Shown here one piece after another: positions 17,591 to 23,656 of a stretch of 55,309 nucleotides of DNA. A program made the translations under genes and the position numbers. Below the pieces are notes generated by a model. The model made no database searches. It saw only the letters and a list, made by a program, of their open reading frames with translations, and was not told the origin of the DNA. Positions within the stretch are counted from its first letter, which is position 1. Each line of letters starts with the position of its first letter. The DNA is from a virus, in IMG/VR virus record IMGVR_UViG_3300027770_000072, positions 1-55,309 of that record; one strand, written 5' to 3'.

Positions 17591-17713
17591 ATGTTAGAAA
17601 CTTTGTTATATTTATTTTTAGGTGCATTCGTCGGATGGAACTTCCCTCAACCACAATTTGCTAAAAACATACAAGCAAAAGTTTTAGCAATGCTTAGTAA
17701 AGAGGCTAAATAA
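17591..17713 (+). CDS. 40-aa small hydrophobic protein
   Basis: MLETLLYLFLGAFVGWNFPQ followed by a basic helix. One predicted membrane-associated helix. Preceded by a strong AAAGGAG site, and the stop overlaps the iscU start (TAATG), so it is a real translated gene. Function unknown. Confidence 0.75.
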   Translation: MLETLLYLFLGAFVGWNFPQPQFAKNIQAKVLAMLSKEAK

Positions 17714-18093
17714 TGTCATATTCACAGCAAGTGATAGACCACTATGAGAACCCACGTAATGTAGGTAGTTTTGATAAAGAAGATGAAGATGTGGGTACGG
17801 GAATGGTCGGTGCCCCAGCATGCGGTGACGTAATGAAACTGCAAATCAAAGTAGACCCAATAACAGGAATAATATCAGATGCCAAATTTAAGACATACGG
17901 GTGTGGGTCGGCAATTGCTTCTTCAAGTCTTGTCACAGAGTGGGTCAAGGGTAAGACATTGGATGAAGCTGCAACCCTCAAAAACTCTACCATCGCCGAA
18001 CACCTCTCCCTCCCCCCAGTTAAAATCCACTGCTCCATACTCGCCGAAGACGCCATCAAAGCCGCAGTAGAAGATTACAGAAAGAAGCACTAA
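17713..18093 (+). CDS. iscU: IscU/NifU-type Fe-S cluster scaffold
   Basis: 126 residues. IscU assembles iron-sulfur clusters for transfer to apo-proteins. All three ligand cysteines are present: GAPACGDV, TYGCGSAI and KIHCSILAEDA. The LPPVK motif recognised by the chaperone HscA is intact just before the last cysteine. Bases ~17965-18070 are strikingly C-rich (runs of CTC, CCC, GCC) compared with the AT-rich first half, suggesting a recent host-derived segment. No IscS or HscA is visible, so it would use host partners. Confidence 0.95.
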   Translation: MSYSQQVIDHYENPRNVGSFDKEDEDVGTGMVGAPACGDVMKLQIKVDPITGIISDAKFKTYGCGSAIASSSLVTEWVKGKTLDEAATLKNSTIAEHLSLPPVKIHCSILAEDAIKAAVEDYRKKH

Positions 18094-18094
18094 A

Positions 18095-18391
18095 ATGAGT
18101 ACCGAAGCTGATAAACTTAAGCATAGTAGACGTTTGCTTAAGGATGATAATGCCATCAATAAACAATTAAAAATTGTTAAAGAAATGGGGCATATGGGCC
18201 ATACAAAATTCATTAAAGAACCACATAGACTAGCAAAGCATCATGCATTAGATTGTGGTAATCCAAAATGTTTGTTATGTCATGGTGAAAAAGTGTTTGG
18301 GGAAAAAACACTTAAAGAACGAAAGTTTGACCAAGATATAGATCATCCTAGAGATAAACGTAGTAACGGGTTATATATAAAAGAAGATTGA
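18095..18391 (+). CDS. Small basic protein with Cys motif
   Basis: 98 residues: helical basic N-terminus, central GHMGHTKFIKEPHRLAKHHA, then CGNPKCLLCHGEKVFGEKT, a possible zinc site (Cys-x4-Cys-x2-Cys-His). It recalls small proteins of marine T4-like phages with no known function. It starts 1 nt after iscU, so it is probably in the same transcript. Confidence 0.7.
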   Translation: MSTEADKLKHSRRLLKDDNAINKQLKIVKEMGHMGHTKFIKEPHRLAKHHALDCGNPKCLLCHGEKVFGEKTLKERKFDQDIDHPRDKRSNGLYIKED

Positions 18392-18435
18392 CCCTTGACA
18401 CAAGATAAATAATTTCAGACACACTAGGAGGAATT

Positions 18436-18885
18436 ATGTCACAAACAATGGAAAACTTAGCTGACGCTTTTGCTGGAGAGTCACAAGCACATACCAAATA
18501 TCGTTACTTTGCTAAAATTGCCCGAGAAGAAGGTCATGAAGAAATAGCAAAACATTTTGAACACACCGCAGACCAAGAGATTCTACATGCATGGGGTCAC
18601 TTAGAGTTAATGATTAAGAAGCCTACAACTAAAGAATGTTTAGAAATGGCAATCAAAGGGGAAACATATGAATTTGAAATTATGTACCCAGACTTTAAAG
18701 AAACTGCTGAATTTGAAGGTGATTTAGTTTTTGCTAACGAAGCAAATATGCAAATACAAGAATCAAAAGAACATGCGGAACAATTCAAAGAATTATTGAA
18801 TAAAGCTGGGAAACGATTTGCTGCCTTAGCTAAAGTAGAAAAACGTCACGCCGCAGCGTATCAACAAAAATTGGAGGAACTATAA
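18436..18885 (+). CDS. rbr: Rubrerythrin (diiron domain only)
   Basis: 149 residues, a four-helix ferritin-like diiron protein that reduces hydrogen peroxide. Ligand motifs: AFAGESQAHTKYRYFAKIA, EGHEEIAKHFEHTADQEILH and EANMQIQESKEHAEQ. The rubredoxin-like tail usual in rubrerythrins is missing and is encoded by the next gene. Good site AGGAGGAA before the start; a GATAAATAA box lies upstream. Confidence 0.92.
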   Translation: MSQTMENLADAFAGESQAHTKYRYFAKIAREEGHEEIAKHFEHTADQEILHAWGHLELMIKKPTTKECLEMAIKGETYEFEIMYPDFKETAEFEGDLVFANEANMQIQESKEHAEQFKELLNKAGKRFAALAKVEKRHAAAYQQKLEEL

Positions 18886-19019
18886 TGGAACACGTTTGTG
18901 TAATATGTGGCCATGTCCACGATGAAATAACTGAAGGTAAATGGGAACAACTTCCTGAGGACCATGTATGCCCTGAGTGCGGATGTGGTAAGGAAGATTA
19001 TGAGGAAATGGCCCTCTAA
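18885..19019 (+). CDS. Rubredoxin-like protein
   Basis: 44 residues with two CxxCG knuckles, CVICGHVHDEI and CPECGCGKEDYEEM, that bind one iron. The ATG overlaps the rubrerythrin stop (TAATG), so the two are translationally coupled. It is probably the detached electron-donor domain of the rubrerythrin. Confidence 0.9.
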   Translation: MEHVCVICGHVHDEITEGKWEQLPEDHVCPECGCGKEDYEEMAL

Positions 19020-19030
19020 TCTATTAGACA

Positions 19031-19597
19031 ATGCTAATAAACAAAGATTCGTTCACTCACGGTCAGATTACTAGTAAAATTTGGCTATGTGAAGAATTAG
19101 AGAATTTACAGTGGTCTAGTGATACTACTCACATTTATGGAGGGTGGTACGCTATGACCGCTTTTTTATTATTCAGTCGCGGAAAATTCAAAGTTAATTA
19201 TATTGAAAGTTTTGATATTGATCCAGAATGCGAATCAGTTGCAAGAATGATTAACGACAACTGGGTAATACAACGTAAATTCAACGCACATACTAGAGAT
19301 TGCAGTAACATAGTTGAAGGCAATTGTGATTTGGTTATTAACACTTCTACTGAACATTTTCCGTCTACGGATTGGTTTAATAATATTCCTGCAGGAACTA
19401 GAATAATACTTCAGGGTAACAATATGTTACATGATGATCATTTTGTGCATAGTGAATCATTGTCTAGTTTTATAAAGACTTACCCGTTATCTAAGATTGA
19501 TTATTTAGGCTCTAAAAAATTTGATTATGCTGTGCCAGAAAATGATGATTATGTTGATTGGGCTTTTACAAGATACATGATTATAGGTACCAAATGA
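19031..19597 (+). CDS. SAM-dependent methyltransferase-like protein
   Basis: 188 residues. Rossmann-like elements: a nucleotide-binding strand and acidic loop YIESFDIDPECESVARMIND, then CDLVINTSTEHF and PAGTRIILQGNNM. The glycine-rich motif I is weak, so the substrate and even the activity are uncertain. Its stop overlaps the start of the QueC-like gene (ATGA), hinting at a shared pathway. Confidence 0.6.
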   Translation: MLINKDSFTHGQITSKIWLCEELENLQWSSDTTHIYGGWYAMTAFLLFSRGKFKVNYIESFDIDPECESVARMINDNWVIQRKFNAHTRDCSNIVEGNCDLVINTSTEHFPSTDWFNNIPAGTRIILQGNNMLHDDHFVHSESLSSFIKTYPLSKIDYLGSKKFDYAVPENDDYVDWAFTRYMIIGTK

Positions 19598-20229
19598 GTT
19601 TAATTAAAACTAGATTGATAGTAGATTGCGGCCCGGATAGTGATAGAAGAACACTAAACATTTGGCTACATCCGTTACGGAAAAGAGTTGGAGTTCTTGT
19701 CAGTGGAGGGATGGATAGTGCTTTGCTTTATTATTTGCTAGTAAAGTTAAATGCTGAAGCAGGATTCACACATAAAATTACTCCCTACACTATTCTTAGA
19801 AAAGATGGATCTCCCCAATACGCCCCTGACATAATAAATTATGTACATGATTTATTTAATTTACCTTTGACAACGACTGAAATAGTAGGTGACCCTACGC
19901 TGTCTGAAAATATGCAAGTAGAAACAGGTGCTACGGATGCTTTGAAAAAGTCAAATATATTATACATGGGACTGATTGAAGAATTGGCTGCATTCACTAT
20001 AGGATGGAGAGATCCTATTAAATGGAACAACTCTGATTCTCGGTTATACCCACTTAAAGATTTAAACAAAAGTCATATTGTAGATTTAATTGTTCAGTTT
20101 AAACAAGAAAAATTATTTGAATTAACACATAGTTGTAACATGCCTGGAAAATGTTATAATTGTAACGGCTGCAATGAACGTAGTTGGGGGTTTGAACAAA
20201 TGGGCTACGCAGACCCCGGTATATTTTAA
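19594..20229 (+). CDS. QueC-like PP-loop ATPase
   Basis: 211 residues from the ATG overlapping the upstream stop. The PP-loop VLVSGGMDSALLYYLL binds ATP. A C-terminal four-cysteine zinc cluster (SCNMPGKCYNCNGCNERSWG) matches QueC, which makes preQ0 for queuosine in tRNA or for deazaguanine DNA modification. FolE, QueD and QueE are not in this window. The tRNA-rich region begins right after it. A relative such as an asparagine-synthase-like ligase cannot be excluded. Confidence 0.75.
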   Translation: MSLIKTRLIVDCGPDSDRRTLNIWLHPLRKRVGVLVSGGMDSALLYYLLVKLNAEAGFTHKITPYTILRKDGSPQYAPDIINYVHDLFNLPLTTTEIVGDPTLSENMQVETGATDALKKSNILYMGLIEELAAFTIGWRDPIKWNNSDSRLYPLKDLNKSHIVDLIVQFKQEKLFELTHSCNMPGKCYNCNGCNERSWGFEQMGYADPGIF

Positions 20230-20246
20230 TTTGGGTAAACTGACTG

Positions 20247-20275
20247 TTGACTTTAATAGGACGATGCTATACAAT
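20247..20275 (+). promoter_or_regulatory. Sigma70-like promoter
   Basis: TTGACT, 17-nt spacer, TACAAT. First promoter of the RNA-rich region; the transcript would run into the small ORF/structured region ending in the terminator at 20507. Confidence 0.7.
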
Positions 20276-20343
20276 ACATGCATAAACAGTAAAAAACACT
20301 ATGTTATTTGCTGTTATTTTTAACCAGGACTAAATAGAATACA

Positions 20344-20478
20344 ATGATGAATAAAACTTGTTACATGCCGAAACATACGGGACTATGGTCTATAGAGACC
20401 TTAGCGGCCGTTGCGGTATCATATCCTACAAGTATTCGCGGCAATGATAACCAAAGAGGTGCCCGGGGAACGGAATAA
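20344..20478 (+). CDS. Possible 44-aa small protein (or structured RNA)
   Basis: An ORF begins MMNKTCYMPKHTGLWSIETL and ends in NDNQRGARGTE. No well-placed Shine-Dalgarno is present (AGGA is 14 nt upstream). The same stretch contains the hairpin GGTCTATAGAGACC and is bracketed by a promoter (20247) and a terminator (20507), so it may instead be a ~230-nt non-coding RNA. Confidence 0.35.
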   Translation: MMNKTCYMPKHTGLWSIETLAAVAVSYPTSIRGNDNQRGARGTE

Positions 20479-20506
20479 CTAGTTACATCATAACAAATTT
20501 ATTCAA

Positions 20507-20545
20507 CCCCTGGGATACGAAAGTACTCAGGGGTTTTTGTTTTTG
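20507..20545 (+). terminator. Rho-independent terminator
   Basis: CCCCTG / CAGGGG stem around GGATACGAAAGTACT, followed directly by TTTTTGTTTTTG. Closes the transcript from the promoter at 20247. Confidence 0.8.
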
Positions 20546-20572
20546 TGTTGTATAAAAACAACATAACAGAGT

Positions 20573-20601
20573 TTGACAGTAAATGGATACTCTGTTATAC
20601 T
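20573..20601 (+). promoter_or_regulatory. Sigma70-like promoter of tRNA/ncRNA array
   Basis: TTGACA, 17-nt spacer containing AAATGG, TATACT. Drives the structured RNA at ~20608 and the first tRNAs. Confidence 0.8.
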
Positions 20602-20607
20602 AAGGGT

Positions 20608-20835
20608 TAATTAAGAAGCAGCTATAAAGTTGCGTAGTGGAGAGATAGTGTGTATAGGAAACGAGATCCTAGCCTGCACTTTAAACATGGGCGAATGGGC
20701 GGCCTACGGGATGGAGTTTCTATTGTGAGACAAAAAATCGTAGCGTATTAAAGCATTCTCTACCTGTGAGGATTCTTGCAGGGACAAGTGGGTACGTACC
20801 CATGTAGAGTGCTTTAATACACATATTAGAAATAG
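20608..20835 (+). ncRNA. Unassigned structured RNA
   Basis: No ORF. Visible helices: GCAGCT / AGTTGC; TAGGA / TCCTA; and a long closing stem GTATTAAAGCA (near 20738) with TGCTTTAATAC (near 20811), extended by CTCTAC / GTAGAG. Inside it sits the self-complementary GGGTACGTACCC. It follows a strong promoter and precedes tRNA-Gln. No match to a family I know. Confidence 0.55.
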
Positions 20836-20851
20836 TGTGTTACAAATTTAT

Positions 20852-20925
20852 TGGGGCATTGTGTAATGGTAGCACAACAGACTTTGAATCTGTGAGCCTA
20901 GGTTCGATCCCTAGTGCCCCTGCCA
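20852..20925 (+). tRNA. tRNA-Gln (TTG)
   Basis: Acceptor pair GGGGCA/TGCCCC, anticodon loop CTTTGAA, T-loop TTCGATC, encoded CCA. First base pair is a T-T mismatch. Confidence 0.93.
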
Positions 20926-21054
20926 AAATCAAGTGGAAAGCAAGAGCCACAAAGTAAACGCTAGTCATCTTGGCTCCTCGGTGACTCATGCAGTGATACA
21001 CAGCTATGCAAAAGCGGGGTAAGAGTCCCCACGTAGAGGATGCCAGTAATTTAT
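20926..21054 (+). other. Structured spacer between tRNA-Gln and tRNA-Asn
   Basis: No ORF. Contains the hairpins GAGCCA / TGGCTC (20944-20976 area) and GGGG-TAAGAGT-CCCC. May be an uncharacterised small RNA or processing spacer. Confidence 0.4.
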
Positions 21055-21133
21055 TCCGTAGAATCCGAGCATGGTGCACGGACTTGACTGTTAATCAATG
21101 ACTAGCTGGGATCGTTACCCAGATACGGAGCCA
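21055..21133 (+). tRNA. tRNA-Asn (GTT), copy 1
   Basis: Acceptor TCCGTA/TACGGA, anticodon loop CTGTTAA, G73 and encoded CCA. The T-loop is ATCGTTA rather than TTCGANN, a variant shared by several tRNAs here. Confidence 0.88.
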
Positions 21134-21162
21134 AATTTCTCGTCAGTCTGAGGGGCTAAACC

Positions 21163-21251
21163 GCCTCAGTTGCATAAGCAAGGTACATGGATGTTTGTAC
21201 ATATTACAGGTGAAAGTCCTGTCGGGAGAAGATATATGCCATGAGGCACCA
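21163..21251 (+). ncRNA. tRNA-like RNA with CCA end and aberrant arms
   Basis: The ends GCCTCA / TGAGGC followed by ACCA form an acceptor-like stem. Inside are TTGC-ATAA-GCAA (D-arm position), GTACA / TGTAC with an 8-nt loop (anticodon-arm position) and ACAGG-TGAAAGT-CCTGT (T-arm position). A 19-nt linker then separates the T-arm from the acceptor, and no anticodon is convincing. Either a degenerate tRNA or a tRNA mimic. Confidence 0.45.
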
Positions 21252-21256
21252 GTTTT

Positions 21257-21319
21257 AGGATAGCAACAGCAAATCAAAAAAACTTTCAACGTTTATGAAA
21301 AAAAATGCTATCCTGTTTT
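21257..21319 (+). ncRNA. AGGAT-CAGCAA-CCTGTT RNA element 1
   Basis: Terminal stem AGGATAGCA / TGCTATCCT, then GTT. CAGCAA follows the 5' strand, with an A-rich interior and a small AAAC / GTTT hairpin. One of five copies in the window sharing this layout; two are directly upstream of the DUF2828 gene. Confidence 0.65.
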
Positions 21320-21324
21320 ATTAT

Positions 21325-21399
21325 GTCGCATTAGACTTCTGGTGAGGTCATCACCCTTTCAAGGTGACTAGACGGGATCGAAACCCGTATGCGACTCCA
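21325..21399 (+). tRNA. tRNA-Glu (TTC), copy 1
   Basis: Acceptor GTCGCAT/ATGCGAC, anticodon stem TCACC/GGTGA with loop CTTTCAA, encoded CCA. Discriminator is T and the T-loop is ATCGAAA, both unusual for tRNA-Glu; the second copy (26563) has A73. Confidence 0.85.
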
Positions 21400-21405
21400 A
21401 TTAAT

Positions 21406-21482
21406 GCGACCGTAACTCAGTTGGATAGAGTACTAGGCTACGAACTTAGGAGTCGGGAGTTCGAATCTCTCCGGTCGCACCA
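21406..21482 (+). tRNA. tRNA-Arg (ACG)
   Basis: Acceptor GCGACCG/CGGTCGC, loop CTACGAA, canonical T-loop TTCGAAT, A73 CCA. The anticodon adenosine would need host TadA for inosine. Confidence 0.95.
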
Positions 21483-21486
21483 ATTT

Positions 21487-21560
21487 GCTCTTTTAGTATA
21501 AAGGTATTATAATACATTGGTAATGTATAGACACTGGATCGTTACCAGTAGGGAGCACCA
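21487..21560 (+). tRNA. tRNA-Thr (GGT)
   Basis: Acceptor GCTCTTT/AGGGAGC, anticodon stem ATACA/TGTAT with loop TTGGTAA, T-loop ATCGTTA, encoded CCA. Its CCA also forms the base of the next hairpin. Confidence 0.9.
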
Positions 21561-21660
21561 TATATAAACATATTATGACGAAGTTAGGCAGCGTGGTCTA
21601 GAACACAAAGCTGATGCGTCTTAACAAGAATCAGACTCTTGGTAGTGTGTTTCTATATGG
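21558..21660 (+). ncRNA. Long hairpin between tRNA-Thr and tRNA-Met (twin 1)
   Basis: CCATATATAAACATAT pairs with GTGTGTTTCTATATGG across ~70 nt. The inner part has CAAGA-ATCAGAC-TCTTG. The last 18 nt plus GGTAATA are repeated at 30451-30472, also after a tRNA CCA. Possibly a processing signal or small RNA. Confidence 0.5.
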
Positions 21661-21734
21661 TAATATAGCATAGTGGCTAATGCAGTTGCTTCATACGCAA
21701 CCTATCGTTGGTTCGAGTCCAACTATTACCACCA
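21659..21734 (+). tRNA. tRNA-Met (CAT), elongator type
   Basis: Acceptor GGTAATA/TATTACC, anticodon stem GTTGC/GCAAC with loop TTCATAC, A73 CCA. Met versus lysidine-modified Ile cannot be settled by sequence alone; Met is preferred because 29652 looks like Ile2 and 32762 like the initiator. Confidence 0.85.
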
Positions 21735-21910
21735 ATCAAAGATTATTGATAAAGCGTAATGCTTTGTTGATATTAGTAAAATATTGTATTTGATACTCAC
21801 AAAAGTATCTGTCATACACAATCATACAACAAACACCATCAATCAATGATAGGTGAAAGTTTAAACCTCCTGGAGTAATATTCTTGTAGGTTTTCATAAT
21901 AGTATTTATT
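21735..21910 (+). other. AT-rich spacer with small hairpins
   Basis: No supported ORF. Small hairpins AAAGC/GCTTT and GATACT-CACAAA-AGTATC are visible; nothing recognisable otherwise. Confidence 0.4.
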
Positions 21911-21985
21911 GCCCAGTAGACCGAATGGTGAGGTACCGTCTTGATAAGGCGGTTGTAGTTGGATCGTAACCAACACTGGGTACCA
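21911..21985 (+). tRNA. tRNA-Ile (GAT)
   Basis: Acceptor GCCCAGT/ACTGGGT, anticodon loop TTGATAA, T-arm TTGG-ATCGTAA-CCAA (variant T-loop), A73 CCA. Confidence 0.9.
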
Positions 21986-21993
21986 GTATTTAT

Positions 21994-22070
21994 GGGCCAT
22001 TAGTTCAGTTGGAAGAACGCCTGCCTTGCAAGTAGGATGTCGTGGGTTCGAATCCCACATGTGTCCACCA
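21994..22070 (+). tRNA. tRNA-Ala (TGC), copy 1
   Basis: Anticodon loop CTTGCAA, canonical T-loop TTCGAAT, A73 CCA. The acceptor keeps the G3-U70 alanine identity pair, but the 3' strand (ATGTGTCC) is one base longer than the 5' strand, giving a bulge. Confidence 0.9.
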
Positions 22071-22077
22071 ATTTTAT

Positions 22078-22156
22078 CTGTGTGTGAGAAAGTCTGGTTT
22101 AATCTACTCGCCTTGGAAGTGAGAAATCGCAGGTTCAAATCCTGCCACACAGACCA
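22078..22156 (+). tRNA. tRNA-Pro (TGG), copy 1
   Basis: C1-G72 acceptor CTGTGTG/CACACAG typical of Pro, loop CTTGGAA, T-loop TTCAAAT, A73 CCA. Confidence 0.92.
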
Positions 22157-22180
22157 ATTATTTAATTGTTTTATTTTGTA

Positions 22181-22188
22181 TATAAATA
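22181..22188 (+). promoter_or_regulatory. T4-type late promoter-like box
   Basis: TATAAATA just upstream of the dioxygenase gene at 22193, matching the T4 late consensus core. Its ATG lies only 4 nt downstream, so the geometry is tight. Confidence 0.4.
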
Positions 22189-22192
22189 CCGT

Positions 22193-22723
22193 ATGACATA
22201 TACTGATACTTTTCAAATTCCTTACTTTATTGTTCCGTTGACAGAACACAGGGAGATTAAAGAAACTTTGTTAAAAATAATTAATGAAGATGAAATACAG
22301 GGGAAAATTGATACGGGCCAAAATATTTACAAAACAGATTATTTTGCACAAGAAAAAACCAGATTGTATTATAAAATAATAATGCCATTGATAGATAAAT
22401 CTCTAAGAAAATTTTCTGATATAATTGAATATGACAAACTAGACTCTAATCCTTCAGTTATCTGGTATCAACAATATAATAAATTGCATTATCATAGTTG
22501 GCACCATCATGGAAATTCTAGGTGGTCTATAGTGTATTATGTAGAACTTGCCGATGATTCTCCGGGAACACAATTTAAAGATTGTATTACATCAAAATAT
22601 ATCTCCCCAAATGTCAAAGAAGGTGATTTATTAATATTTCCTAGTTGGATGTTACATCGTTCTCCGCCGAATCTTTCTCAAAAAAGAAAAACAATAATTT
22701 CTTGTAATTTTTCTATAAAGTAA
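22193..22723 (+). CDS. 2-oxoglutarate/Fe(II) dioxygenase-like protein
   Basis: 176 residues from the ATG after the TATAAATA box; an upstream ATG at 22166 would sit next to tRNA-Pro and is less likely. Visible double-stranded beta-helix core: HYHSWHHHGNSRWSIVYYVE (metal His cluster), GTQFKD, then GDLLIFPSWMLHRSPP (distal His). Members hydroxylate proteins, nucleic acids or small molecules. It lies between tRNA-Pro and tRNA-His and is one of seven such genes in the array. Substrate unknown. Confidence 0.8.
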   Translation: MTYTDTFQIPYFIVPLTEHREIKETLLKIINEDEIQGKIDTGQNIYKTDYFAQEKTRLYYKIIMPLIDKSLRKFSDIIEYDKLDSNPSVIWYQQYNKLHYHSWHHHGNSRWSIVYYVELADDSPGTQFKDCITSKYISPNVKEGDLLIFPSWMLHRSPPNLSQKRKTIISCNFSIK

Positions 22724-22726
22724 TAT

Positions 22727-22803
22727 GGTAACCATAGTGTAAAGGTTTAGCACCTCACTCTGTGAAAGTGATAGAATGGGATCGTTCCCCATTGGTTACC
22801 CCA
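22727..22803 (+). tRNA. tRNA-His (GTG)
   Basis: Anticodon loop CTGTGAA. The extra 5' G (G-1) opposite C73, the His identity pair, is encoded: GGTAACCA / TGGTTACC then CCA. T-loop variant ATCGTTC. Confidence 0.93.
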
Positions 22804-22807
22804 AAAT

Positions 22808-23036
22808 TTCAACATCCGACCTAACGCTGGCAACAGAGGAAGTTCGGGACTTGTGGCAAGTGCGAGTAGGAGAAATTTACTTTGGTATTATGTAAAAATT
22901 TACTTTGGTATTTCGTTAAACTACCTAGATATAACAAGCAACACAAACAGAGTCAGGCAACACTTGCGCTATTGATTCGGGTTGTGGCAAAGATTAATGT
23001 TAGGATAAAACAAAATCCCGGCTATGGGATGTTGAA
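22808..23036 (+). ncRNA. rnpB: Probable miniature RNase P RNA
   Basis: RNase P RNA is the ribozyme that removes tRNA 5' leaders. Visible in order: P1 as TTCAACATCC (22808) with GGATGTTGAA (23027); P2 as CCTAAC (22820) with GTTAGG (22999); a tiny P3 CTG-GCAA-CAG; then GAGGAAGTTCGGGA, matching the universal GAGGAAAGTCCGGG. The 3' side has GATTAATG and ACAAAATCCCGGCT, matching the bacterial GATGAATG and ACAGAACCCGGCTT. P4 (AG-T-TCGGG with CCCGG-CT) keeps the bulged U. At 229 nt it is far shorter than the usual ~350-400. The specificity domain is replaced by a simple arm holding a 17-nt direct repeat (22873 and 22896). It sits among tRNA genes. Confidence 0.78.
22873..22912 (+). repeat. 17-nt direct repeat in RNase P RNA arm
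   Basis: AAATTTACTTTGGTATT occurs at 22873-22889 and again at 22896-22912, inside the arm that replaces the normal specificity domain. Confidence 0.85.
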
Positions 23037-23045
23037 TACATATAT

Positions 23046-23122
23046 GCCCTGGTAGCGCAATTGGTAGAGGCAATGGTCTAAGAAGCCATCAAGTGCGAGT
23101 TCGAATCTCGCCTAGGGCACCA
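23046..23122 (+). tRNA. tRNA with AAG anticodon (Leu codon CUU), class I shape
   Basis: Acceptor GCCCTGG/CTAGGGC is the same as that of the class II tRNA-Leu(TAG) at 32323. Anticodon loop CTAAGAA gives AAG. The variable region is short, unlike bacterial tRNA-Leu, so charging identity is uncertain. Confidence 0.75.
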
Positions 23123-23191
23123 AACTAGGATAGTGTGAAAGAAAACTATCGACAGCCCGTCTAGGGCCAATTGGGTGAAAAGCCCATTCCT
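23123..23191 (+). other. Structured spacer
   Basis: Three small hairpins in a row: GATAGT/ACTATC, GCCC-GTCTA-GGGC and TGGG-TGAAAAG-CCCA. No ORF. Confidence 0.4.
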
Positions 23192-23270
23192 GCCCCGCTG
23201 GACAAATCTGGCAAAGTCGCTTCTCTCAAAAGGAAGAGTGTTCTCGGTTCGACTCCGAGGCGGGGTACCA
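23192..23270 (+). tRNA. tRNA with CAA anticodon (Leu codon UUG), class I shape
   Basis: Acceptor GCCCCGC/GCGGGGT, anticodon stem CTTCT/GGAAG with loop CTCAAAA, T-loop TTCGACT, A73 CCA. The short variable loop is unusual for Leu. Confidence 0.8.
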
Positions 23271-23472
23271 AGTTACGGTTGGCATTGTAGAGCCTTGCTC
23301 TATGGGTTGACCACCAAATTTCAAGCTAGACGGTAAGATTGAGTCCCAAATAATCTAACACAGTTTTGGTTGGCTGTGTGACACCGCACACGATTATAAG
23401 GTAGTATAAACTCTCTTACACGAGACAACCCAATGAGTCTGAAAGGATAGTTGGTTGCTTGAAAACCTATTT
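23271..23472 (+). other. Structured non-coding spacer
   Basis: No ORF. Hairpins TAGAGC-CTT-GCTCTA and ACACAG/CTGTGT are visible. It may be an uncharacterised small RNA; no promoter of its own is evident. Confidence 0.4.
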
Positions 23473-23547
23473 GCAACTTTAGCTGATGTGGTCATAGCGG
23501 CGGTCTGAAGAACCGTTGAAAGAGGTTCGATTCCTCTAGGTTGCACC
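23473..23547 (+). tRNA. tRNA-Phe (GAA)
   Basis: Acceptor GCAACTT/AGGTTGC, anticodon loop CTGAAGA, T-loop TTCGATT, A73 CCA. Confidence 0.95.
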
Positions 23548-23656
23548 AAATATACATACTTACTACACAATAAGTGTAGATTTACTGAGCAATAAGACAA
23601 CGGTCTTATGCCTTCCTAAACAGGCTAAATATTAGTTTGTGAAAGGAACAAAAAAT

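Noticed and set aside
20230-20850. tmRNA
   Set aside because: No tRNA-Ala-like ends or tag ORF with the expected layout were found.
22166-22192. Upstream ATG for the dioxygenase gene
   Set aside because: It adds a short peptide spanning the TATAAATA box next to tRNA-Pro; the ATG at 22193 fits the protein family better.
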